A DNA stretch of 41,733 bases from Pedobacter sp. (GTDB taxonomy: Bacteria > Bacteroidota > Bacteroidia > Sphingobacteriales > Sphingobacteriaceae). Shown here piece by piece: positions 31,925 through 40,083 of the stretch; position 1 is the first letter of the stretch, and each line of letters starts with the position of its first letter. A model generated the notes under the pieces. The model had not been told where the DNA came from and searched no databases. It worked only from the letters and a program-made list of their open reading frames with translations. The stretch lies in assembly GCA_025351765.1 (NCBI GenBank), contig JANXVH010000133.1, forward strand, positions 1 through 41,733, in the 5' to 3' direction. The translations under genes and the position numbers were made by a program.

Positions 31925-33283
31925 ATGCAAATACACTTTATTGCTATAGGGGGAAGCGCCATGCATAATCTGGCAATTGCGCTTCATAAAAAAGGATATC
32001 GGGTAACAGGTTCTGATGATGCAATTTTTGAACCCTCTTTCAGCAGATTAAACAAATATAGTTTACTGCCTGATCGAATGGGTTGGTTTGAGGAACAGAT
32101 CAACAGAGATCTAGATGCCGTAATACTTGGTATGCACGCTTTAAAAGATAATCCGGAACTGTTAAAAGCACAAGAACTCGGTCTTAAAATCTACTCGTAT
32201 CCAGAGTATATTTACGAGCAGACAAAGGAAAAGCTGAGAATAGTAATAGGAGGGAGTCACGGTAAAACAACCATTACTTCTATGGTTCTTCATGTCTTGA
32301 ATTATTATAATAGAGATTTCGATTACCTAGTTGGCGCTCAGCTTGCTGGATTTGATACCATGGTTAAAATTACCGATTCAGCGCCGATAATAGTTATAGA
32401 AGGCGATGAATACTTGGCATCCCCGATAGATAGGCGGCCGAAGTTTCATCTTTATAAAGCAAATATTGCCGTTATAAGCGGAATTTCCTGGGATCATATC
32501 AATGTTTTTCCCACTTATCAGGATTACGTTAAGCAGTTTCAAATTTTTATTGACACCATACAAAATGGAGGTATTCTTATTTACTGCGAAGCAGATCAGG
32601 ATCTTGTCCAGATTGTAAGTCAATCAAACGCACCGGTTACAAAAATTGGTTACACTATTCCCGCAAATGAAATCCTAGATGGGATAACATATTTACTGCC
32701 GGAAAACATACCCTTAGAAATTTTTGGCGAACATAATTTGATGAATCTAAATGCTGCAAAGTTGGTATGTGAACAATTGGGGATTTCTGAAGCCGATTTT
32801 AACCAATCCATATCATCTTTCAGGGGTGCTTCAAAAAGATTGGAGCTTGTGGGGAAAAAAGATTTGACAAATGTTTATAAGGATTTTGCACACTCCCCTT
32901 CTAAATTAAGAGCAACAATCGAGGCGGTTAAAAGACAGTTTTCTGTTAGCAAATTAATCGCGTGTATAGAGTTGCATACGTTTAGCAGCTTAAATAAAGA
33001 ATTTCTAAGTCAATATGCAAATAGTATGTCACAAGCAGACCATGCAATAGTTTTTATTGATAAGAAAACATTCGAGCACAAAAAAATGGTTCCCTTTTCA
33101 GAATTAGAGGTTCAAATAGCATTCAACGATTCAAAAATTAAGTTTTTTGATAATATTGCTTTGCTTAAAACATACCTTATGAGTTTGAATTATTACAAGT
33201 CAAATCTTTTGATGATGAGTTCAGGAAATTTTAGTGGTTTGGATCTTTCTAATTTGGCACGTGAGTTGAATACTTCTGGTTAA
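31925..33283 (+). CDS. mpl: Mpl-type UDP-N-acetylmuramate:murein tripeptide ligase
   Basis: Mpl re-uses cell-wall turnover products by joining the tripeptide L-Ala-D-Glu-meso-Dap to UDP-MurNAc. The sequence has the Mur ligase layout: an N-terminal Rossmann domain (IHFIAIGGSAMHNLAIAL), the ATP loop IGGSHGKTTITSM at residues 109-117, a central domain with EGDEYLASPIDRRPKF and IAVISGISWDHINVFP, and a C-terminal domain with FAHSPSKLRATIEAV. Murein tripeptide ligases differ from MurC in this DEYxxxxxDxRxKF block, which supports Mpl. It follows prmA by two bases. Confidence 0.88.
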   Translation: MQIHFIAIGGSAMHNLAIALHKKGYRVTGSDDAIFEPSFSRLNKYSLLPDRMGWFEEQINRDLDAVILGMHALKDNPELLKAQELGLKIYSYPEYIYEQTKEKLRIVIGGSHGKTTITSMVLHVLNYYNRDFDYLVGAQLAGFDTMVKITDSAPIIVIEGDEYLASPIDRRPKFHLYKANIAVISGISWDHINVFPTYQDYVKQFQIFIDTIQNGGILIYCEADQDLVQIVSQSNAPVTKIGYTIPANEILDGITYLLPENIPLEIFGEHNLMNLNAAKLVCEQLGISEADFNQSISSFRGASKRLELVGKKDLTNVYKDFAHSPSKLRATIEAVKRQFSVSKLIACIELHTFSSLNKEFLSQYANSMSQADHAIVFIDKKTFEHKKMVPFSELEVQIAFNDSKIKFFDNIALLKTYLMSLNYYKSNLLMMSSGNFSGLDLSNLARELNTSG

Positions 33284-33309
33284 ATAAAGAATCACCTTAA
33301 ACTTAAATT

Positions 33310-33639
33310 ATGAATACTATAGGTAAAAACATAAGACAACTCCGTCAAAAAAATAGTTGGAGTCAGGGAGAAGTAGCTAAGCGTCTTAATATTTCTATTC
33401 CGGCATTTTCTAAAATAGAAACAGGTATTACAGATATAAACATTTCAAGATTGGCTCAGATAGCAAGTCTTTTCGATGTATCTACAATGGATATTATCTC
33501 TAAAGAAGGAGAAAATCCACAGTCATTAAACTTTGAGGAAATTAATAAGTTAAAAGAAAAATTATCTCAAAGAGAAGAAGAGATCATTAAACTTCAGAAA
33601 AAAGTTATAGATCTTTATGAAGAGATTAGGGAGAAATAA
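33310..33639 (+). CDS. XRE-family regulator with C-terminal coiled coil
   Basis: The first 65 residues are a Cro/C1-type helix-turn-helix (IGKNIRQLRQKNSWSQGEVAKRLNISIPAFSKIETGITDINISRLAQIASLFDVS). The remaining 45 residues form a coiled coil (FEEINKLKEKLSQREEEIIKLQKKVIDLYEEIREK), which would make dimers. It sits 26 bases after mpl and appears to be in the same transcript, with the convergent YghO-like gene 3 bases past its stop. It may control the mpl-tpiA operon or an envelope target. There is no toxin gene beside it, so a toxin-antitoxin role is unlikely. Confidence 0.82.
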   Translation: MNTIGKNIRQLRQKNSWSQGEVAKRLNISIPAFSKIETGITDINISRLAQIASLFDVSTMDIISKEGENPQSLNFEEINKLKEKLSQREEEIIKLQKKVIDLYEEIREK

Positions 33640-33642
33640 CAG

Positions 33643-34764
33643 CTAATCAAATGTTTTTCTCATTGTCAGGTGCCGCTTACCAAAAGTGGCACCTGTTGCT
33701 TCATGTATAGCCAGCATTTTATCGTTAAAATCTCCTACCCAAGAGAGCTCCAATTCATCATACTGATTTAAAGGAAGTACGTATTCTTTTAACTTTATGA
33801 AAAGGGCAGATTCTAAACCGTGTTTTTGATAAATTTGTTTAGTGCCCATCACAATTGCCCTCATCCTGCTTACACCCACCCATCTCCGGTATACAAATTT
33901 CAGTTTTTCGACCAGCCCGAGTTTACCATTAAAGTCTTTGATCATTTGATTGGCATCAGGAATGATAACCACAAAAGAAGCAGGTTCACCGTTAAGATAT
34001 GCAAACCAAATTAATTTCTCGTCCATTATCATTTCCATTTTCTTGAAACTTTCCAGCAGAGTTTCCTTCTTAATGGGTACAAAATTTTCAAAGTCTTTCC
34101 AAGCATCATTATAAATTTCCATTAAATCGCTAACATACTTATTGGCATTTTTTTTAGAGAAATGTTCAAAAGTATATCCTGGCTTATTTGAAACCCATGT
34201 AGCTATTTTAGTAAATCTTTCTGGAAATGGTTTGCGAACTTGTAGGTGATTGGTAATTTGCTCATAAGTCTTTTTAAAGCCATAATTATTAAAAAGGTTG
34301 AGATAGTACTGAAAGTTGTAATTCATGCCGTAGGACGGCTTTGTAAAGCCTTCAACGAGCAAACCCCAGAATGAGTCGTTCTCGCCAAAGTTGATGGGGC
34401 CATCCATTGCTTTCATCCCTTGTGCTTCCAGCCAAGCTCTCGCCTCATCAAAAAGCATATTGGCGGCAGTCTGATCATTGATGCATTCGAACAATCCAAC
34501 CCCGCCTGTTGGCACATCATACTGATATGCCTTTTTTTCATTGATAAATGCAGCTATCCTTCCAATAACTTTACCTTCATTGTTGCTCAATATCCATCTG
34601 GTGCATTTACCATGTAAAAAAAACGGGTTCTTTTTTGTATCAAAAATATCTTCGATATCGTTATCAAGTGGACAAATCCAGTTCTCGTCATCTTTGTAAA
34701 GAAATCGGACAACATCTAAAAATTCTTTCTTTCTTTCCTTACCGTTAACTGGCTTTAAAATCAT
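33643..34764 (-). CDS. YghO-like acetyltransferase-family protein
   Basis: This 373-residue protein resembles E. coli YghO and the related GNAT-like group common in Bacteroidota. It opens MILKPVNGKERKKEFLDVVRFLYKDDENWICPLDNDIEDIFD, contains FINEKKAYQYDVPTGGVGLFE and ARAWLEAQGMKAMDGPINFGENDSFWGL, and later VSRMRAIVMGTKQIYQ and LSWVGDFNDKMLAI. Such proteins are usually called N-acetyltransferases by fold only. The substrate is unknown. It converges on the XRE gene. Its promoter is not clear, and the upstream acidic gene has its own terminator at 34793-34813. Confidence 0.65.
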   Translation of the reverse strand: MILKPVNGKERKKEFLDVVRFLYKDDENWICPLDNDIEDIFDTKKNPFFLHGKCTRWILSNNEGKVIGRIAAFINEKKAYQYDVPTGGVGLFECINDQTAANMLFDEARAWLEAQGMKAMDGPINFGENDSFWGLLVEGFTKPSYGMNYNFQYYLNLFNNYGFKKTYEQITNHLQVRKPFPERFTKIATWVSNKPGYTFEHFSKKNANKYVSDLMEIYNDAWKDFENFVPIKKETLLESFKKMEMIMDEKLIWFAYLNGEPASFVVIIPDANQMIKDFNGKLGLVEKLKFVYRRWVGVSRMRAIVMGTKQIYQKHGLESALFIKLKEYVLPLNQYDELELSWVGDFNDKMLAIHEATGATFGKRHLTMRKTFD

Positions 34765-34792
34765 GCGTTACTAGTGAAGTTTGTAAACTAAA

Positions 34793-34813
34793 AAGCATCC
34801 CTTAAGGATGCTT
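34793..34813 (-). terminator. Terminator of the acidic small-protein gene
   Basis: AAGCATCC (34793-34800) and GGATGCTT (34806-34813) form an 8-bp stem with loop CTTAA. The minus strand runs into a TTTTT tail (34793-34789), 20 bases after the gene's stop. Confidence 0.8.
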
Positions 34814-34833
34814 AAAATTCATTTATAAAAGGA

Positions 34834-35022
34834 TTAATAATCATCATCTTCATCGTCAGCTCCATAGGCGTCAAATGTGTCCAAATCATCTAGAGGCATA
34901 TCAAAGTCATCCTCGTCATCGTCCTCTAATTTCTTGGCTGTAGTTTCTTCGTTTAAATCTTCCGATTCGTCTTCTGGATTAACTAGTGGGCTTTTTTTAA
35001 TTGGTTTCTTTGGCGCTTTCAT
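34834..35022 (-). CDS. Very acidic small protein, 62 residues, unknown function
   Basis: The N terminus is lysine-rich (MKAPKKPIKK), while the rest is dominated by Asp and Glu (NPEDESEDLNEETT, DDDEDDFDMPLDDLD) and the tail ends DAYGADDEDDDY. It has no predicted globular fold and no hydrophobic segment. Such acidic tails in Bacteroidota often accompany ribosome- or nucleic-acid-binding proteins, but no function is established here. A terminator follows it, and the upstream stretch of over 440 bases holds no gene. Confidence 0.6.
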   Translation of the reverse strand: MKAPKKPIKKSPLVNPEDESEDLNEETTAKKLEDDDEDDFDMPLDDLDTFDAYGADDEDDDY

Positions 35023-35466
35023 TCATTATATAAGTTACCCAAGGTTTCATTTATATTTTAAATTTACGAAAAAGGTTTCAAATCGAAGGAACTGATAACG
35101 TATATTTTCGTTGGCTCAAAAATAAAATAAAAAATAGTTTAAAGGAAGACTTTAACCACAAAAATCAGCTTTTTCCAGAAAAACCCTCAATTTATTGAAT
35201 AATAACGCGTATTGCGCAATATTTGGGTTAAGGAAGATTTTATAAAAAAAAATGGTAAAGCTTAAACTTTACCATTTTTTAACACACAAATGAAACCTGA
35301 ATTGAGATATAGTTTTAGGTTAGGTAAAATATCTTGATCAATTCTATAAGAACGCTTTCTACAAACACTCGGTTTGTTTTAATATCTATAACAATGTTAA
35401 TGCAATTATTAAAATGATTTTTTATTACTTAGTGAGTGGTATATAAAATTGAGTAAACGGTATAAT
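35023..35466. other. Intergenic stretch of 444 bases with a strong hairpin but no gene
   Basis: No convincing reading frame is seen on either strand (the longest from an ATG is about 15 codons). The prominent element is a perfect 14-bp stem at 35247-35280. A -7-like TATATTTT sits around 35101-35108 on the plus strand, leaving a possible RNA of about 165 bases that would end at the hairpin. A short palindrome ATTGCGCAAT lies at 35212-35221. Confidence 0.5.
35247..35280. terminator. Bidirectional intrinsic terminator
   Basis: AAAAAATGGTAAAG (35247-35260) pairs with CTTTACCATTTTTT (35267-35280) around CTTAAA. The A and T runs on both sides make it usable on both strands. On the minus strand it would end the sensor-kinase message about 185 bases past the stop; on the plus strand no known gene precedes it. 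Confidence 0.72.
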
Positions 35467-38418
35467 CTACGTCAAAGGGATTAAGATAGATACCAATGTT
35501 CCTGATATCCCTGTTTGTTTAACATCAATTAGTATAGGATTGGCTTCAACTTGGTTCAATAAGTTTATACGTTCCTTTGTAAGGCTCATTCCTTTGCTAA
35601 CGTGTTCACCTTTTTTCTCTGCTAGTGAGTTTGTAATTCCAACCCCATCATCTTTAATTAGTATACCTAATTGCGAATGCGCTGTCCGTTCAATGCGTAT
35701 GTTTATGGTTCCTCCATCCTCTTTGGGCATAATGCCATGCCAAATCGCATTTTCTATATACGGCTGCAAGATCATTGAGGGTATCATCGTTTCTTCACAA
35801 TCTATCTCTGGAGCAAGATGAATGTAATAATTAAGCTTATCGCCAAACCTTTTCTTTTCAAGACTTAAATACAAAGTGAGGTATTCAATCTCTTCCTCAA
35901 CTGATATATAACTTTTTGTACAAATTTCTAGATTTTTCCTAATCAATCTTGCAAATCCAGTTAAGACTTTATTGGCAGATCCTGTATCTTTTGTATTGAT
36001 GTAATGCTGTATAGAATTCATCACATTGAAAACAAAGTGGGGGTTCATCATAGCCTGGAGTGCCCGCTGCTCCAACATTAATATTTTATTCTTTAACAGC
36101 AGCTGTTCTTGTTCCTTATTTTTTTGTCTTCGCGTTACAAAAACAGCTACTTTATAGAAGAACAGCATAGCTATAACGAATAAAATGGCCATAAACCAGA
36201 GCGACTGCCAAAAATGTTTTTCAAGCTCAAAGTTAATTATAGTAGGCTTACTCCAATTGCTGTCATTACTTTTTGCGCTCAACTGAAAACTATACTTTCC
36301 TGCCTCTAAAGAACTGAATTCGAGTCTTCTGTTTTTGGTCTCTATCCAGTTTGCATCAGCTTTTAGACGATACCTATAGGTAATATTCTTATTTAGGAAG
36401 TCAATTGCGCTGTAGTGAAACGTGATGCTATTGTTTGAGGGATCTAAAAGATATTCCGTGTAATTTAAATGGAGTTTTTTCTCATTATTTACAATTGCGG
36501 ATATAAAAACTTTCGGCGCCTCTTTAAATGGCTTTACTTGGTTAATGGGGAAATACACTAAGCCATTATTTGTAGCAAAATATGCGTATGTATTGTCTAT
36601 GTACAAGCCATTTACGTCATCTTTTAGTAATGAGTTGGTATATTCAAATGTTTCTACTGAGGCCGATTTGCTATTTAAAGATACCTTGTTTATTCCATTG
36701 TTGGTAACTACCCATATTTTTCCGTTACTAATAAAAAGCTTCTTACAAATATTATCTGATAAGCCATCTTTCTGACTGATCAACTTTATAATCTTATTAT
36801 CTTTAATACAAACAATACCATACCCATCAGTAGCCAATATTGTCGTGCCATCTTCTAGTTGCTGTATGTCGTTGATCCTCTTGGTTAGTAAAGGGCTATC
36901 CCTGTAGTAGTTAAATAACTTACCAAAAGATAGTTCAGAAAGCCCGCTTATACTAGAAAACCAAAGTTTCTGGTTGTTGTCGTAATACACGCAATAAGCT
37001 CTTCCAGGAAAAAAGTCAGTTCCAATTTTAAAAGAGAATGAATTAAATTCAAATTTAATATTTCTATCAGGTAGAATAACTACGCCTGAAGAAAGGGCGA
37101 TTGACAGGCTTCGGTCTTTTGCAATACTGAAACTTTTAATCACGAACATCGAGCTGTTTGTTTCTTTTAGGTAGTCGATTCGTGAATTGAGGTCACTAGC
37201 ATTTGTAATTCTGCCGAGTCCATATTCTCCTGCAAAATACATAGCGTTGATCTTTGCATCATAGTTTAATTGCCTAATGCTCCTGTATTTTTCACTATTC
37301 GGCAAGAACAACTTTGTAATTTTATGATCGTTAATTCCAACAAGGTTTAGCGTTGCGTCATCTAACCCAAGCCAAAGCCTATTGTTGCCATCTCTTGCAA
37401 TACTTCTTATTGATTGATGGCTCAACCCTTGAGACTCATCCATAACGTAAAGTCGCTCATCTTTTCTTGGAAGCATATAAACACCATTAGTAGTGGTAAA
37501 CCAAAGGTTGTTTTTGTCATCTTTAATAACCTGACTTGCAGAAATATTATTTAAGTAATTGATGGTGCTACCATCCATCTGAATGTTGTGGACTCCAGAA
37601 TTATTACTCAGCCAGATGCCATTGAATTCGTCAATGTAAAAATACCCTGGGTTGTTGTTAAGCAGGTCTGGGTTAATGGTTTTTTTAAATATTTCCTTAG
37701 CGCCAATCCTTAGGTTCAATCCATTCTTATCAATAAACGCCAATGATTTGTCGGGTAGCGATAAAGACATTTTGTAAGATAAGGGCAGCGATTGATGGGA
37801 CACCACTTTAAAGTCTTTGCCAACAAGCATCCGTACACTTCGGTTGCTGTAAGCCCAAATCTTACCCAACTTATCTTCGTGTATAAAAGTATTGATAAAC
37901 TGCCTGTCGTTATTCCCCGAAATAAATTTGGTTATCGATGTTCCATCCAACATAACCAGAAGGTTTCTATTGGTGCCAAACCAGATTCTACCACTTTTAT
38001 CTTGAAAAAAAGATACAATTATTGCATTGAACTTTAAAAGTTTAAGCAATCCGTTGTTAGTTTCATTATAAATTTTGCCGTTAAAAAAGTAGCTGAGTTG
38101 CCCATTTAAAGTAAGGAACCAAATCTTCCCACTACGGTCTTCTTTTACCTGAAGTATTTGGTTGTCAGGTAATCCGTCATCAACAGAGAAATTTTCAAAT
38201 ACTGTACCATCAAACCTGCTAACGCCTGCATCTGTTGCTATCCAGATGTATCCTTTTGAGTCCTGTAAAGTAAAATAGCAGTTGTTGCTGGGTAATCCAT
38301 CTTTGGTTGTAAAATGTTTAAGGTAAATAGACTGAGCACATGCAGATTCAATAAATCCGATCATCAGCATAAGCATGGCTACAAACGATAGCTTTAATGC
38401 CCTATTTTTCATTTTCAA
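35467..38418 (-). CDS. Two-component sensor with Reg_prop beta-propeller, Y_Y_Y domain and LytS-type kinase
   Basis: A signal-anchored sensor of 983 residues. The periplasmic part (about residues 30-660) repeats Reg_prop blades (HFTTKDGLPSNNCYFTLQDSKGYIWIATDAGVSRFDG, then DDGLPDNQILQVKEDRSGKIWFLT). It continues with a Y_Y_Y domain (TYRYRLKADANWIETKNRRLEFSSLEAGKYSFQLSAKSND) and one membrane helix (LWFMAILFVIAMLFFYKVAVFV). The cytoplasmic His_kinase carries His 794 in QAMMNPHFVFNVMNS, with HATPase boxes ENAIWHG and DDGVGI. Unlike polysaccharide-locus hybrid sensors, it has no fused receiver or AraC domain. Its partner is the LytTR regulator, which overlaps it by 17 bases. The ligand is unknown. 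Confidence 0.93.
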   Translation of the reverse strand: MKMKNRALKLSFVAMLMLMIGFIESACAQSIYLKHFTTKDGLPSNNCYFTLQDSKGYIWIATDAGVSRFDGTVFENFSVDDGLPDNQILQVKEDRSGKIWFLTLNGQLSYFFNGKIYNETNNGLLKLLKFNAIIVSFFQDKSGRIWFGTNRNLLVMLDGTSITKFISGNNDRQFINTFIHEDKLGKIWAYSNRSVRMLVGKDFKVVSHQSLPLSYKMSLSLPDKSLAFIDKNGLNLRIGAKEIFKKTINPDLLNNNPGYFYIDEFNGIWLSNNSGVHNIQMDGSTINYLNNISASQVIKDDKNNLWFTTTNGVYMLPRKDERLYVMDESQGLSHQSIRSIARDGNNRLWLGLDDATLNLVGINDHKITKLFLPNSEKYRSIRQLNYDAKINAMYFAGEYGLGRITNASDLNSRIDYLKETNSSMFVIKSFSIAKDRSLSIALSSGVVILPDRNIKFEFNSFSFKIGTDFFPGRAYCVYYDNNQKLWFSSISGLSELSFGKLFNYYRDSPLLTKRINDIQQLEDGTTILATDGYGIVCIKDNKIIKLISQKDGLSDNICKKLFISNGKIWVVTNNGINKVSLNSKSASVETFEYTNSLLKDDVNGLYIDNTYAYFATNNGLVYFPINQVKPFKEAPKVFISAIVNNEKKLHLNYTEYLLDPSNNSITFHYSAIDFLNKNITYRYRLKADANWIETKNRRLEFSSLEAGKYSFQLSAKSNDSNWSKPTIINFELEKHFWQSLWFMAILFVIAMLFFYKVAVFVTRRQKNKEQEQLLLKNKILMLEQRALQAMMNPHFVFNVMNSIQHYINTKDTGSANKVLTGFARLIRKNLEICTKSYISVEEEIEYLTLYLSLEKKRFGDKLNYYIHLAPEIDCEETMIPSMILQPYIENAIWHGIMPKEDGGTINIRIERTAHSQLGILIKDDGVGITNSLAEKKGEHVSKGMSLTKERINLLNQVEANPILIDVKQTGISGTLVSILIPLT

Positions 38419-39184
38419 GACTGGTATACGATCTAATTTTTTCTAAAAAGTCACTTGCCCTCCGCCTTGAAACGGCAATCCTATCGCCATTCTTCAAGGT
38501 TACTTCTAATCCATTTTTTGAATTATAATCATTTAAGTAGTCAAGATTTACGATGCTAGACTTATGAATTCTAATAAACTGATGGTCAGGCAGTATTTCT
38601 TCGTACTCTTTAAGGATTTTAGATACTGTGATCTTTTCTCCACTAGCAAGGTGAAAAATGGAGTAATTACTGTCGGCCTCAATATGAACAATGTCCGAGA
38701 GGTTTACCAAGCTATATCCCTGCCCATTAGGAAGGCTTATCTTTTTAATCTCTGATCTATCTGAAAGTTGTTGTGAGAGGTTCAGCAGGTTGTCGTTCTT
38801 TTCATCGCTTTTCCTGCTTAAGGCGATATATTTAGAGGCTCTTTCTACCGCTTCTTTAAGCTCATCAATATCTATCGGTTTCAGTAGATAATCAAGTGCA
38901 TTTGCCTTAATTGCTTTAAGTGCATATTGGTCGTACGCCGTTGTAAATATCACATGTGCATTAGCCTCACGCACTGTGCTGATCAATTCAAAACCATTTT
39001 CACCTGGCATCGCAATATCAAGAAAAACAAGGTCTGTTTGATTATTTGTAAGAATAGTTTTAGCCTCTGCCACAGACTTGGCAATACTGGTAACATGAAT
39101 GTTATCACAATTTTCCTGAAGGAGGAAATATAAAGAAGAACGGGCAAATTCCTCATCATCAACAATAATTGCATTAAGTACCAT
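38402..39184 (-). CDS. LytTR-family response regulator paired with the Reg_prop sensor
   Basis: The receiver domain (1-120) has the acidic DD at 9-10, phospho-accepting Asp 56 in FLDIAMP, the switch Thr in FTTAYDQYALKA and Lys in YLLKPIDID. The LytTR domain (about 150-255) shows VHIEADSNYSIFH, FIRIHKSSIVNLDYL and GDRIAVSRRRASDF. It is first in the two-gene unit and its end overlaps the sensor start by 17 bases. It diverges from the ferritin-like genes, with a 173-base gap between the starts. The targets are unknown; those genes are candidates. Confidence 0.93.
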   Translation of the reverse strand: MVLNAIIVDDEEFARSSLYFLLQENCDNIHVTSIAKSVAEAKTILTNNQTDLVFLDIAMPGENGFELISTVREANAHVIFTTAYDQYALKAIKANALDYLLKPIDIDELKEAVERASKYIALSRKSDEKNDNLLNLSQQLSDRSEIKKISLPNGQGYSLVNLSDIVHIEADSNYSIFHLASGEKITVSKILKEYEEILPDHQFIRIHKSSIVNLDYLNDYNSKNGLEVTLKNGDRIAVSRRRASDFLEKIRSYTSLENEK

Positions 39185-39357
39185 AGCCTGTTTTTCTGGT
39201 GAATTTATTAAAAATAGACTGATTGATTATGATTTCTTTCAAATTTAAAAAACCGATAGTTTTTTTCTCTCGTATGTGACGTTATATAGACATAAACTTT
39301 GAAAGACTAAATCTTGTGGAAACAAGTTCAACCATTAAAAATCAAAACTCAATCACT

Positions 39358-40065
39358 ATGAAAAACTTACAACAATTAGATGAGCAAGAAGAAAGGGGCA
39401 TACTTTCTGCTCCATTACAACGTCGCTCTTTCCTGCAGTATGCAGGTGCTGGTGTAGCTGGTGTAGCACTAGTAGCAGCGGGATGTTCTAAAGACCGTGG
39501 AGAACTAACCACTCCTCCAATGACAGGTGTTACCTTGGACTTTAAAGACGATTTCGGTGTTTTAAATTATGCTTATGCTTTAGAACAACTGGAAGCAGCC
39601 TTTTATATAAAAGTAGCGTCAAATCCACCATCTAATTTTACTTCGTCTGAAAGGGCATATTTTCAAGATATCCAATATCATGAAATTGCACACAGAGAAT
39701 TCTTTAAAGCTGCTTTAGGTGCTGCTGCAATTGGAAGCCTTGAAGTTAATTTTAGTACTATTAATTTTTCTGATCGTACTAGTGTTCTAGCTACAGCAAA
39801 GGCTTTCGAAGATTTAGGTGTAGCTGCATATAACGGAGCAGGTGTTCGTTTAAAATCTGAAGTTTATTTGGGTCTTGCAGGTAAGATTGTTTCAGTAGAA
39901 GCTCGTCACGCTGCATATATTAGGGATTTGATTAACCCTGGAGATTTCGCTACTGCTCCACAAGTAGACTCTGCAACCGGTTTAGATATGCAATTGACGC
40001 CAGATAAAGTATTGGCCATCGCCGGAGCTTATATCAAAACTAAAGTAAATGTTATCAACCTATAA
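39358..40065 (+). CDS. Tat-exported ferritin-like lipoprotein (Ferritin_2 type)
   Basis: From the ATG at 39358 (a GTG at 39316 also opens the frame), the 235-residue product has a twin-arginine signal, QRRSFLQYAGAGVAGVALV, with RR at 22-23, followed by the lipobox AAGC with Cys 43. It is therefore predicted to be a folded, lipidated export product. The mature protein is helical with ferritin-like ligand helices: NYAYALEQLEAAFY, YHEIAHREFFKAALG, AKAFEDLGVAAYNG and VSVEARHAAYIRDL. These are the Glu and ExxH pairs of a di-iron or non-heme fold. Function is unknown; oxidative stress or iron handling in the envelope is inference. A paralogue follows 18 bases after its stop. Confidence 0.83.
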   Translation: MKNLQQLDEQEERGILSAPLQRRSFLQYAGAGVAGVALVAAGCSKDRGELTTPPMTGVTLDFKDDFGVLNYAYALEQLEAAFYIKVASNPPSNFTSSERAYFQDIQYHEIAHREFFKAALGAAAIGSLEVNFSTINFSDRTSVLATAKAFEDLGVAAYNGAGVRLKSEVYLGLAGKIVSVEARHAAYIRDLINPGDFATAPQVDSATGLDMQLTPDKVLAIAGAYIKTKVNVINL

Positions 40066-40083
40066 TCTTAAATCCTAGAAGAA

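Noticed and set aside
33310..33639. The XRE gene as the antitoxin of a toxin-antitoxin pair.
   Set aside because: No small toxin-like frame accompanies it; the neighbours are mpl and a YghO-like gene.
39312..39325. A 5-bp hairpin CTTGT/ACAAG upstream of the first ferritin-like gene.
   Set aside because: The stem is too short and weak to assign a role without conservation data.
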